In this document: one piece after another, positions 56,548 to 64,000 of the stretch
Position numbering within the stretch: the first letter of the stretch is position 1
Layout of the letters: each line of letters begins with the position of its first letter
DNA from: Lujinxingia vulgaris
Lineage (GTDB): Bacteria; Myxococcota_A; Bradymonadia; Bradymonadales; Bradymonadaceae
Length of the DNA stretch: 64,000 nucleotides
NCBI RefSeq assembly: GCF_007997015.1
Contig: NZ_VOSM01000002.1
Coordinates: 682,001-746,000 of the forward strand
Direction of reading: 5' to 3'
Made by a program: the position numbers and the translations under genes
The notes under the pieces: generated by a model
Told to the model about the DNA's origin: nothing
The model's database searches: none
The model's input: the letters and a program-made list of their open reading frames with translations, nothing else

Positions 56548-58795
56548 GCTGAACCTGACGCGAACCTATTTGGTCGCGCTGGGCGCCTGTGCGCTCGCTG
56601 CGGTGGTGCTCTCCTTTGTGCCCCTGCTCAACCTGGTGGGATACGAATCGGCGGCGTTTTTCGGCGTGCTCGGTGGGTTGCTTGCCACCGGGCTGACGGT
56701 GGCCGATGCGCGACGCTTCGATCTTCTTGAGGGGCGCGCGCTGGACTTCGGGCGCCTGGCGTTGCGCAACCTCGCCATGCTGGTGGCACCCCTTGTAATT
56801 TTGTCGCTCAACGGCCTGCGGGTGCCCAACTGCGACTGGGCTGCCGGGTTGAGTTTCTGGGCGTTGATTCCGGTGATGGCGGTGCTCATGGGCACGACCA
56901 GCGCCTGGGTTGCGGTGACCCTGCTCAAAGGTCGCAGGCTGTCCTACGTGGTGGCATTTGGCTTGCCGCTGCTCGACGTCGCGGCGCTCTTGTACCACCT
57001 GGCCAGTGAGCCTCCCATTGTGGGGCATCAGTGGTTTCTGGGGTATTTCGGCGGCTCGATCTACGATGAGGCGCTGGCGGTGCCTGTGAGCCTGATCGCC
57101 TACCGGGCGTTGCATATGCTGGCGATTGTGGCGGTTGTGGCCGCGCTCGATGCGCGCCGGCGCTGGCGCCGGGAGCGACGCGCCGGGTGGACCGCGGCAC
57201 TCGCCATCGCGACCACACTCATCTTCGCGGTGGGATTTGCCCACCGGCAGGATGCCGGCATCGCCATCGATCGCGCGTTTATTGTGGCGGAGCTCGGGGG
57301 TGTCATTGAGACCGAGCATTTTTTGATCTACCACCCGCAGACGCGGGCCTGGCAGAAGATGGCGCCGCTTCTGGCCGAAGACCATGAGTACCGCTACGAC
57401 CAGCTCCAGCGCTTCTTCGGGACCGACCCGGTGGCCGAGAATGGTCGAAAGGTGCGCAGCTTCGTCTATCAAGATCGCGACTCCAAGGGCGCGCTGATGG
57501 GCGGGCGCAACACGATGGTGGCCAAGATCTGGCTCCACGAGATGCACATCCTCTGGCGAGGCACAGGCGATCGGATGCTCACCCATGAGCTCGCCCATAT
57601 CTTCACCGAACCCTTCGGGAGCGGCCCGCTGAGGCTGAGTATGCAGCGAGGCGTGGGCGTGAATATGGGCCTGGTCGAAGGCGTGGCGTTTGCGGCGGAG
57701 TGGCCAGCGCGCGAGCTTACCGCCCATGAAGCCAGCCGCGCGATGCGCGAGTTGGAGATCGCCCCCGACCTCGGAGCCTTGCTGGGCGCCTCCGGCTTCT
57801 GGACCCAGGCATCGGGCCGGGCCTACACCCTGATGGGCTCCTTTGTGCGCTACCTGATCGACACCTATGGCATCGAGCGTTTTAAAGAGGCCTACGGCAA
57901 GGGAGACTTTGAGGGGGCCTACGGCAAAGAGGTCGGCGCGTTGGTTGCCGAATGGGAGCACTTTATCGACGCCATTGAGCTCAATGAGGATCAGCGCGAG
58001 GTGGCCCGCTACATCTACGACCGCCCCAGCATCTTCGCCAAGGTCTGCGCGCGCACCATGGCCGAGTGGCGACGCCAGGCCAGTGAGGCCTCGCGGGAGG
58101 GGCAGCCGGCCGAGGCGATCCTGCTTTTGCGCCGCGTGCTCGATGCGCAGCCCGAGCTGCTCTGGGCGCATATGGAGCTCGCCCGCGCGCTCTCCCAGAT
58201 GGGGCAGACTCAGGAGGCAATCGAGCTTCTGGAGGCGCATATGGAGCAGCCCCTGAGCCCTGTGGAGCGCGCCGAGCTGGAGTCATTGCAGGGCGATCTC
58301 CACTGGAAAGCAGGCCAGGCGGCGCGAGCGGCGCAGAGCTACGGGCGCTGCCTGGAGGTGGGCGTGCCCGTCGATCTGGAGCGCTCGCTGCAGATGCGTC
58401 TTCGCTACGCCGGTCAGCAGGAGCGTCGTGCGCGCTCCTACCTGGTCGATACGCCCGGCGGGGCGATGGGCATGTATCGGCTGCTGCGCTGGGCCGAAGA
58501 GAGCCCCGATGATCCCGGGGTCGCCTACCTCATCGGGCGGCGTCTCTGGCAGAGCAGGGAGTGGGTCGAGGCGCGCCCCTGGCTTGAGCGTGCCCACGGT
58601 GCGATGGGCGTTGAGGTGCTGGACGCTGAGGCCGCCCTGATGTTAGGTCAGGTCCACTATTTCCTGGGCCGCGGGCAGGACGCCGAGGCGCTCTTTGAGG
58701 CGCTGAGTCAATCCCCGCTGACCCGCTACCGCGAGGAGGCCCTTCAGTGGCTCGATCGCGTGCGCTGGCGACGGAATAGCAACGAGAATCGTTAA
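56510..58795 (+). CDS. Membrane metalloprotease-like (HELAH) protein with TPR tail
   Basis: 761 aa. About six TM helices occupy residues 15-265, then a gluzincin-like domain with HELAH at 359-363 and a further Glu at 390 (GLVEGVAFA), then TPR-like helical repeats (about 490-750). Opening by TTG at 56510 overlaps the DUF192 gene by 38 bp; no ATG or GTG lies nearby, so the exact start is uncertain. The HExxH plus downstream Glu fits a zinc peptidase, but the catalytic activity is not shown. Second HExxH gene follows nearby. Confidence 0.78.
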   Translation: MNIWKAITRRVAELNLTRTYLVALGACALAAVVLSFVPLLNLVGYESAAFFGVLGGLLATGLTVADARRFDLLEGRALDFGRLALRNLAMLVAPLVILSLNGLRVPNCDWAAGLSFWALIPVMAVLMGTTSAWVAVTLLKGRRLSYVVAFGLPLLDVAALLYHLASEPPIVGHQWFLGYFGGSIYDEALAVPVSLIAYRALHMLAIVAVVAALDARRRWRRERRAGWTAALAIATTLIFAVGFAHRQDAGIAIDRAFIVAELGGVIETEHFLIYHPQTRAWQKMAPLLAEDHEYRYDQLQRFFGTDPVAENGRKVRSFVYQDRDSKGALMGGRNTMVAKIWLHEMHILWRGTGDRMLTHELAHIFTEPFGSGPLRLSMQRGVGVNMGLVEGVAFAAEWPARELTAHEASRAMRELEIAPDLGALLGASGFWTQASGRAYTLMGSFVRYLIDTYGIERFKEAYGKGDFEGAYGKEVGALVAEWEHFIDAIELNEDQREVARYIYDRPSIFAKVCARTMAEWRRQASEASREGQPAEAILLLRRVLDAQPELLWAHMELARALSQMGQTQEAIELLEAHMEQPLSPVERAELESLQGDLHWKAGQAARAAQSYGRCLEVGVPVDLERSLQMRLRYAGQQERRARSYLVDTPGGAMGMYRLLRWAEESPDDPGVAYLIGRRLWQSREWVEARPWLERAHGAMGVEVLDAEAALMLGQVHYFLGRGQDAEALFEALSQSPLTRYREEALQWLDRVRWRRNSNENR

Positions 58796-58895
58796 TGTTA
58801 GACGTCGCGCTGCCGGCCCCACGCCGGTGCGCTCATCGATGAAGAACTTCTGAGGGAGCTTTCAGTGCTTCCCACGTACCGAGCAGGAGCCCTGT

Positions 58896-59438
58896 ATGTT
58901 GATGCCCCGAGGTATCGCCCGCGCCACCGTGGCGCTGTTGACGCTGATTTTTGTGACGTTGAGCCTGGGCTGCGCCTCGCGCTACATCACCCCTGACTCC
59001 CTCTACGCCGACGACGCCGAGTTCAGCATCGACGCCGAGAGCGAGATCCTCGATACCACCGAGGCTCGGGAGGTGCTCGATGTGCTCTACCGCTACCGCC
59101 AGGCGGTCGTCGAGAAGGACTACGGCACGCTCAACGAGCTTGTGAGCGACGATTATTACGACAACGCCGGCACCACCGAGACCACCTCCGATGACTACGG
59201 TCGTGACGAGCTTGTCTCGGTGCTCGAGTTGACCGCCCAACACGCCGATCGCATCCAGATGGCCGTGGTCGTCAAGGGGCTTGAGGTCAAGGGTGAGCGC
59301 GCCCACGTCGACTATGAGTACGACTACGCCTACCAGTACGAAGTGGGCGACCAGAAGACCTGGGACGCTGGCGTCGACGTCAACCGCCTGCGTCTTGTGC
59401 GCGAAGAAGACCGCTGGAAGATCGTCGGCGGGCTCTGA
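58896..59438 (+). CDS. NTF2/SnoaL-like lipoprotein
   Basis: 180 aa. Lipoprotein signal (TLSLGC, Cys about 26), then a SnoaL/NTF2-like fold: ARVLDVLYRYRQAVVEKDYGTLNELVSDDYYD-type helix (about 58-90) and strands ending DRWKIVGGL. It is probably a binding or scaffold protein without clear catalytic residues. It lies 100 bp downstream of the HELAH gene with GGAG in front of its start. Confidence 0.8.
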   Translation: MLMPRGIARATVALLTLIFVTLSLGCASRYITPDSLYADDAEFSIDAESEILDTTEAREVLDVLYRYRQAVVEKDYGTLNELVSDDYYDNAGTTETTSDDYGRDELVSVLELTAQHADRIQMAVVVKGLEVKGERAHVDYEYDYAYQYEVGDQKTWDAGVDVNRLRLVREEDRWKIVGGL

Positions 59439-59529
59439 GCCGGGCTCAGAGCAATATCGGGGTAGGCATACCCACAGTGAAGGCGCGCTGCGCCCCCTGG
59501 CGCAGCACCAGACCAGAGCCGGAGCAGCG

Positions 59530-62310
59530 ATGAAGCAGCGCAACCGACAGATCTTCTGGCGCGGAGCGCTCCTGGCGCTGGGAGCGACTCTGGTCTGGTC
59601 ACCGCCGATGGTCAGCCAGGCACAAACCTCGGTGACGGCGCTCTCAAACGCCGAGCGCCAGGATCTGGCGAGCGTCCGCGATGCGGCCAGCGCCTTTGAG
59701 GCCGGACGCCTTGCCGAGGCCCGAGCACTTGCCGGAGCGCGCGATGACAGCGCGTCGCTGATCGTACGCGCCCGCTTCGCCCACTGGAGTGGCGACGATG
59801 CCGGCGCGCTGCAGATGAGCGAGCAGGCTATAGCGTTGGCGACCGGCGATGCGACGCGTGCAGATGCGGCGGTCGCGCATGCTGAGATGTTGTTTTTTAC
59901 CGGGGACTGGGACGAGGCGGAGGCGTTGCTGCGCGACACGCTCGCTGCGCTGCCGCAGAGCATGCGCGTGCGCCTGGCGCTCGGAGAGCTCCTCTGGGAG
60001 CGGGGTGAACGTGACGAAGCCACCGCGATTCTGGAGGCGATGGCAGCCCGCTACAACGACGGACTGATCGATGATCCGCGGGAGCTCGTCGCGGTGGGGC
60101 GCGGCATGCAGATCCTGGGGCGTATGCGCGACGCCAACCGCGCGCTGGGAAGGGCCGCGCGTCAATCGCCTGACCATCCCGACGTTCATATCGCCTTCGC
60201 CGAGCTGATGCTCGCCAGCTACAACCACGCCGAGGCCGAGGACTCGCTTCAGCGCGCCCTGGAGGCAGCACCTCAACATCCCGACGCCCACCGGTTGATG
60301 GCCGAAATCGAGTTCTTCGTCAGCGGCAACTTCGCCGCCGCCGAAGATCGCCTTGCCCGTGCCGATGAGATCGCGCCCCACCATCCGGGCATCGCGCTGC
60401 AGCGCGCGCGTTTCGCGATGACCCGTGGCGAGTGGGCGCGCGCTGCCGACATCGCCGACCGGGTCTTGCAGCGTTCGCCGCACCACGGCGATGCGCTCAG
60501 CCTCCTGGCCGCGGTCCGCTACCTGGGCGGCGACAGGTTGGGTTTTGAGAACGCGAGCAAGCGATTTATCCGCTATCGCACGCGCTCTTCCAAACTCTGG
60601 CGCGTGGTGGGTGAGGCCGCCGCGCTGAACAACCGTCACGCCGAGGCCGTCCGTTTCTTTGAAGAGGCACTGGATCGCAACCCGGACGACGCCGGCGCCC
60701 TGGCTGGACTTGGCCTCGCGCTCACACGCACCGGCGACGAGGCCCGCGCGCTCGGTGTCCTGGAGCGCGCCGCTCAGGAGGACCGCTTCCATGTGCGCGT
60801 CCATAATATGCTGGAGCTCTACCAGCGGGGCCTGCGCGACTACCTTACCGCGCCGGCCTCCCCGGGGCTGCGTCTTCGCGCACATATGCGGCAGCATGAA
60901 CTTCTCAAGGCCGCGAGCCTCCCGCTCGTCGATGAGGCTCATGAGGTCTTTTCTGCGCGTTACGACCTGCGCATTGAGCCGCTGATCGTCGAGATCTACC
61001 CCGAACCCCAGACCTTCTCGGTGCGCTCGGTGGGCGTGCCGCAGATCGATCCGCACGGCATCTGCTTTGGTGACACCGTGCTCCTGCGCAGCCCGGCCGA
61101 CGCCGACTTCAACTGGGAGATGGTGCTCTGGCATGAGACCGCTCACGCCTACCACCTGCGCCTCTCCGAGGCGCGCGTGCCGCGCTGGTTCACCGAGGGG
61201 CTGGCCGAGTACGAGAGCGGGGAGCGCGACCCGAGCTACCGACGTTTTCATGACGAAGAGATCGCCCGACGCCTGCAACACGGCTCCTTGCCGGCGTTGA
61301 GTGAGCTCGGTGAGGCTTTTCTGGCGGGCCGGGGCTTTGACGTGATCGTCGCCTACCAGCTGGCGAGCCTCGCGATCGACTACATCGTCGAGATCGGCGG
61401 GCGCGACGCGCCCACTCGCCTGCTGCGCGGATTTGCAGATTCACCGCGCTTCGATCAGCTGGCCCCGGCCCTGCTCGGTCGCTCCATCGAGGAGCTCGAC
61501 GCGGGGTTCGAGGCCTGGCTCAAAAAGCGCTACGCCCCGTTGATGGCGCACCCGATGATCGACATCGATCGGGTGCGTCGCATGGCGGCCGGCGAGGAGG
61601 TTGAACACGCCGACGCGGTCGAGGAGGGCGCCTACAAGGCCTTTGTGGCCGCGCTGGAGGGGCGCGGCGACCAGGCGAGGGTGTTGATCGCCAGCGCGCG
61701 CCGGCGTGCAGCGGGAGCCGATACGATGGCGCAGGCGCGGGTTGAGGCGGTACTCGTGCACGCCTTTAATGCCCTCGGACAGAGTGATGAGGCTCTGCAG
61801 GCGGGGCGACGTGCGCTCGACGCCGGCCTGGAGAGCCCCGAGCTCCGGCTGGCCCTCGCGCGCGCTGCCGCCCAACGCGAGCAGCTTCAAGAGGCCCTGG
61901 TGCACGCCGAGGCCGCAGCCTCCATCCATCCCCAGTCCGCGGAGGCCTGGACGCTGTTGGAAGAGCGCGCCGCGGCGCTTGGTCAGGACGCGCTGGCCCG
62001 CCGCGCTCGCCAGGCCCGCTTTGAACTCTCCCCCCATGACCCGCGCCTGGCGCAAGATATGGTCGAGTCCAGCCATGGCGAGCTGCAACTGCGCGCGGCC
62101 CGCCGCTGGGCGGCCATTGAGACCTTTCGCGCCTCGGCCCACCTGGCTGTGGCCTCGGCGCTCCTGGAGCTGGAGCGCCCCGATGAGGCCATCGCCGCCT
62201 TTGAACGCGCTGCGCTCAGCGATCCGCAGCGCGCGTCTACCATTAAAGAAGTCGCCCGCGAGCAATTGACCCGTGGCGGCTGGCACGATAAGGCTCGTCA
62301 GATCCAGTGA
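59530..62310 (+). CDS. Exported gluzincin-like (HETAH) protein flanked by TPR repeats
   Basis: 926 aa. Signal peptide (about residues 12-32, ending SQAQ). TPR repeats occupy about 35-440 and again 680-920; between them is a peptidase_MA-like domain with HETAH at 535-539 and Glu556 (WFTEGLAEYESG), the gluzincin pattern. The ATG at 59530 has GGAG 5 nt upstream; earlier codons in frame overlap the lipoprotein gene. It shares the HExxH-TPR layout with the gene at 56510 but has no TM block. Substrate unknown. Confidence 0.82.
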   Translation: MKQRNRQIFWRGALLALGATLVWSPPMVSQAQTSVTALSNAERQDLASVRDAASAFEAGRLAEARALAGARDDSASLIVRARFAHWSGDDAGALQMSEQAIALATGDATRADAAVAHAEMLFFTGDWDEAEALLRDTLAALPQSMRVRLALGELLWERGERDEATAILEAMAARYNDGLIDDPRELVAVGRGMQILGRMRDANRALGRAARQSPDHPDVHIAFAELMLASYNHAEAEDSLQRALEAAPQHPDAHRLMAEIEFFVSGNFAAAEDRLARADEIAPHHPGIALQRARFAMTRGEWARAADIADRVLQRSPHHGDALSLLAAVRYLGGDRLGFENASKRFIRYRTRSSKLWRVVGEAAALNNRHAEAVRFFEEALDRNPDDAGALAGLGLALTRTGDEARALGVLERAAQEDRFHVRVHNMLELYQRGLRDYLTAPASPGLRLRAHMRQHELLKAASLPLVDEAHEVFSARYDLRIEPLIVEIYPEPQTFSVRSVGVPQIDPHGICFGDTVLLRSPADADFNWEMVLWHETAHAYHLRLSEARVPRWFTEGLAEYESGERDPSYRRFHDEEIARRLQHGSLPALSELGEAFLAGRGFDVIVAYQLASLAIDYIVEIGGRDAPTRLLRGFADSPRFDQLAPALLGRSIEELDAGFEAWLKKRYAPLMAHPMIDIDRVRRMAAGEEVEHADAVEEGAYKAFVAALEGRGDQARVLIASARRRAAGADTMAQARVEAVLVHAFNALGQSDEALQAGRRALDAGLESPELRLALARAAAQREQLQEALVHAEAAASIHPQSAEAWTLLEERAAALGQDALARRARQARFELSPHDPRLAQDMVESSHGELQLRAARRWAAIETFRASAHLAVASALLELERPDEAIAAFERAALSDPQRASTIKEVAREQLTRGGWHDKARQIQ

Positions 62311-62373
62311 CGCGCTGGCCCCCGAGGGCTCGCGCCCCGGCTCACCTCCAGGTTTTTACGGTGTTGACCTCCT

Positions 62374-63003
62374 ATGACCGATCCTCTCCCCGCAGAACTC
62401 CTCGATTCGCTTGATGACGTCGCGCTCGCCAGCCGCGCGGTCGAGGGCGATTTTGCGGCGTTTGAGAAGATCGTGGAGCGTCACCGCGACAAGGCCTACC
62501 GACTGGCGCTGAGCCTCACAAAGAGCGAGGCCGACGCCCAGGACGTGGTGCAGGAAGCCTTCATCAACATCTATCGCAAGCTCGACACCTTCGCTGGCGA
62601 CGCCCAGCTCAGCAGCTGGATGTACCGCATCGTGGTCAATGCCGCGTTGATGCGTCTTCGCAAAACTCGCCGGCGCGCCGAGGTGAGCGTCGATGACGTC
62701 TCCGATCCGGCGAATTTGGAGCAATCCGCCCCTGGCGAGCCCGCGGGCTGGCGGGTGCGCGGCGATGAGGCGGCGGAGAATCGCGAGCTGCGCGAGCAGA
62801 TCCTCGCTGCCATCGATCAGCTCGACCCCAAGTACCAGGCAGCCTTCTTGCTGCGCGAGATCGAAGGCCTGAGCCTCGATGAGATCGCCACCGTCCTGGA
62901 GCTGAGCACCGGTGCGGTTAAGACGCGCCTGCACCGCGCACGCCTCTTTCTTCAGGCCGCGCTCGAGCCCTACCTGGGCCGAGAAGAAGACATCTCCAAC
63001 TGA
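62374..63003 (+). CDS. ECF sigma factor (RpoE-like)
   Basis: 209 aa. Region 2 (about residues 25-95) has FEKIVERHRDKAYRLALSL and DAQDVVQEAFINIYRKLDTF; region 4 (about 143-200) has LDPKYQAAFLLREIEGLSLDEIA and TGAVKTRLHRARLFL. No anti-sigma gene follows: a terminator-like hairpin and the convergent dnaJ come next. It ends the envelope gene set, 63 bp after the HETAH gene; a conventional SD before its ATG is lacking. Confidence 0.92.
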   Translation: MTDPLPAELLDSLDDVALASRAVEGDFAAFEKIVERHRDKAYRLALSLTKSEADAQDVVQEAFINIYRKLDTFAGDAQLSSWMYRIVVNAALMRLRKTRRRAEVSVDDVSDPANLEQSAPGEPAGWRVRGDEAAENRELREQILAAIDQLDPKYQAAFLLREIEGLSLDEIATVLELSTGAVKTRLHRARLFLQAALEPYLGREEDISN

Positions 63004-63016
63004 GTCTCAAAAAAAG

Positions 63017-63052
63017 AAGGGCGCCTCGCCACATCTGCGGCAAAGCGCCCTT
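63017..63052 (-). terminator. Terminator-like hairpin for dnaJ
   Basis: 8-bp stem (63017-63024 with 63045-63052) with extra pairing in the 20-nt loop. On the minus strand it is followed by CTTTTTTT. It lies between the converging stops of the sigma factor and dnaJ genes. Confidence 0.6.
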
Positions 63053-63103
63053 AAGTGGGGCGTGGCCAGGCGCGTAGGACGCGCCCCGGCGATCGCCCAC
63101 CGA

Positions 63104-64000
63104 TCAGCTGATCTTCTCTTTGAGCTTGTCGAAGAATCCACCCTTCTTGACCGGGATGTCGCGAAGCTCGGCGTAGCTCTCCAGAAGCTCGCGCTCTTTG
63201 GAGGAGACCTTCGTGGGGATCTCGACGTCGAAATGCACCACGAGGTTGCCCCGGCCCGAGCCCTGCACGCGCGCCAGCCCAAGGTTTTTGAGCACCTGGG
63301 TGTCGCCATGCTGGGTGCCGGGCTTGATCGTGATGGTCTCGGTGCTCTCCAGGGTCGGAATCTCAATCTCCGCGCCCAGGATCGCCTGCACAAAGCTGAT
63401 GGGCTGGCGCAGGTGAAGGTGCTCGTGGTCGCGCTCAAAGACCTCGCTCTGCTCCACGTGAATGAACACGTAAAGATCGCCCGGGGGGCCGCCGCGCGTG
63501 CCGGCCTCACCTTCGCCACCCAGCCGCAGACGCATGCCGGTGTCGACACCGGCCGGGATCGTCACGCTCACCTCGCGGGTCGCGCGCTGTTTTCCGGAGC
63601 CGTGGCAATCATCGCAGGGATCTTCGATGCGTTTGCCGCTTCCCTGACAATGAGGGCAGGTCGAGGTCAGCGTAAAGAAGCCCTGGCTGTGGTTGATCTG
63701 CCCGCGTCCCTGGCAGGTCGAGCAGGTCACCGGGGAGGTGCCCGGTTTGGCACCGCTTCCCGAGCAGGTCTCACAGTCGTTGTGGCGCACCACCGAGATG
63801 GTGCGCGAGGTGCCAAAGGCGGCCTCTTTGAAGGTCAGCTGAATATCCTCGCGAAGATCCGATCCCCGCTGAGGTCCGCCCCGCGGGCGACCGCGCCCGC
63901 CGCCGAAGCCGAACATATCGCCAAAAATGTCGCCGAACTGCGAGAAGATATCATCCATCGAGTGGAAGCCCGCTCCGGGGCCGGCCGCGCCGCGCACGCC
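63104..64000 (-). CDS. dnaJ: Chaperone DnaJ (5' end beyond window)
   Basis: About 299 C-terminal codons; the J-domain lies right of position 64000. A Gly/Phe-rich part opens the visible sequence (FGDIFGDMFGFGGG), then the zinc-finger region with four CXXCXGXG repeats (CETCSGSG, CSTCQGRG, CPHCQGSG, CDDCHGSG), and the peptide-binding domains (GVDTGMRLRLGGEGE). Type I DnaJ, cochaperone of DnaK. The stop at 63104 converges with the ECF sigma factor. Confidence 0.96.
   Translation of the reverse strand, partial: GVRGAAGPGAGFHSMDDIFSQFGDIFGDMFGFGGGRGRPRGGPQRGSDLREDIQLTFKEAAFGTSRTISVVRHNDCETCSGSGAKPGTSPVTCSTCQGRGQINHSQGFFTLTSTCPHCQGSGKRIEDPCDDCHGSGKQRATREVSVTIPAGVDTGMRLRLGGEGEAGTRGGPPGDLYVFIHVEQSEVFERDHEHLHLRQPISFVQAILGAEIEIPTLESTETITIKPGTQHGDTQVLKNLGLARVQGSGRGNLVVHFDVEIPTKVSSKERELLESYAELRDIPVKKGGFFDKLKEKIS

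Noticed and set aside
59644-61281. Minus-strand frame opposite the HETAH gene
   Set aside because: It overlaps the HExxH/TPR protein, whose signal peptide, SD and motifs support the plus strand.

Overview
This is a gene-dense, high-GC bacterial chromosome window. About 42 protein genes and one tRNA account for nearly all of it. I see no mobile elements, prophage genes, rRNA or CRISPR array. The gene families suggest a deltaproteobacterial/Myxococcota-type Gram-negative, perhaps Bradymonadales-like (an inference, not tested by phylogeny). The indicators are an Alternative Complex III cluster joined to an A2-type oxidase, two AgmX/PglI-type proteins, an RCC1-repeat lipoprotein, a MYXO-CTERM-like Cys-TM-Arg segment, LolA and many Cys-rich lipoproteins.

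Region 1 (1-12.5 kb, minus strand) is one long respiratory operon: actA-actB-actC-actD-actE-actF, an extra triheme cytochrome c, coxB carrying two cytochrome c domains, then coxA, which runs off the left edge. Electrons from quinol would pass through ActB/ActA/ActE and the extra c hemes to CuA of CoxB and the heme-copper site of CoxA. The operon encodes eleven CXXCH heme c sites. A sigma70-like promoter lies just upstream of actA.

Region 2 (12.9-23 kb) holds an MFS exporter, a large membrane protein with two GIDE-like domains and a LemA domain, a CNNM/CorC-type transporter, lolA, two Cys-cluster proteins facing each other, an unrecognised exported protein and a stand-alone MshEN-domain protein.

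Region 3 (23-36 kb, minus strand) is a housekeeping run read right to left: a degenerate trypsin-like protein, tilS, ftsH, folP, cdaA, cdaR (ybbR), glmM, pdxJ, nnrED, and a lipoprotein/beta-barrel fusion candidate. cdaA-cdaR-glmM links c-di-AMP signalling to cell-wall precursor synthesis.

Region 4 (36-53.4 kb) is mixed: two AgmX/PglI-type proteins, the RCC1 lipoprotein, a glutaredoxin, a long-form SppA, xseA (with a HARP-like N-terminal domain) and xseB, several lipoproteins, a DUF368 undecaprenyl-phosphate translocase homologue, an Rrf2 regulator, a large lytic transglycosylase, a DUF465 protein, tRNA-Gln(CUG) and a small zinc-ribbon protein.

Region 5 (53.5-63 kb, plus strand) is a co-directional envelope gene set: an exported HEAT-repeat protein, a DUF192 lipoprotein, a membrane HELAH/TPR protein, an NTF2-like lipoprotein, an exported HETAH/TPR protein and an ECF sigma factor. 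A convergent dnaJ is cut by the right edge. This module, the expanded ACIII-oxidase operon, the HARP-XseA fusion and the internal MYXO-CTERM-like segment are the most unusual parts of the window.
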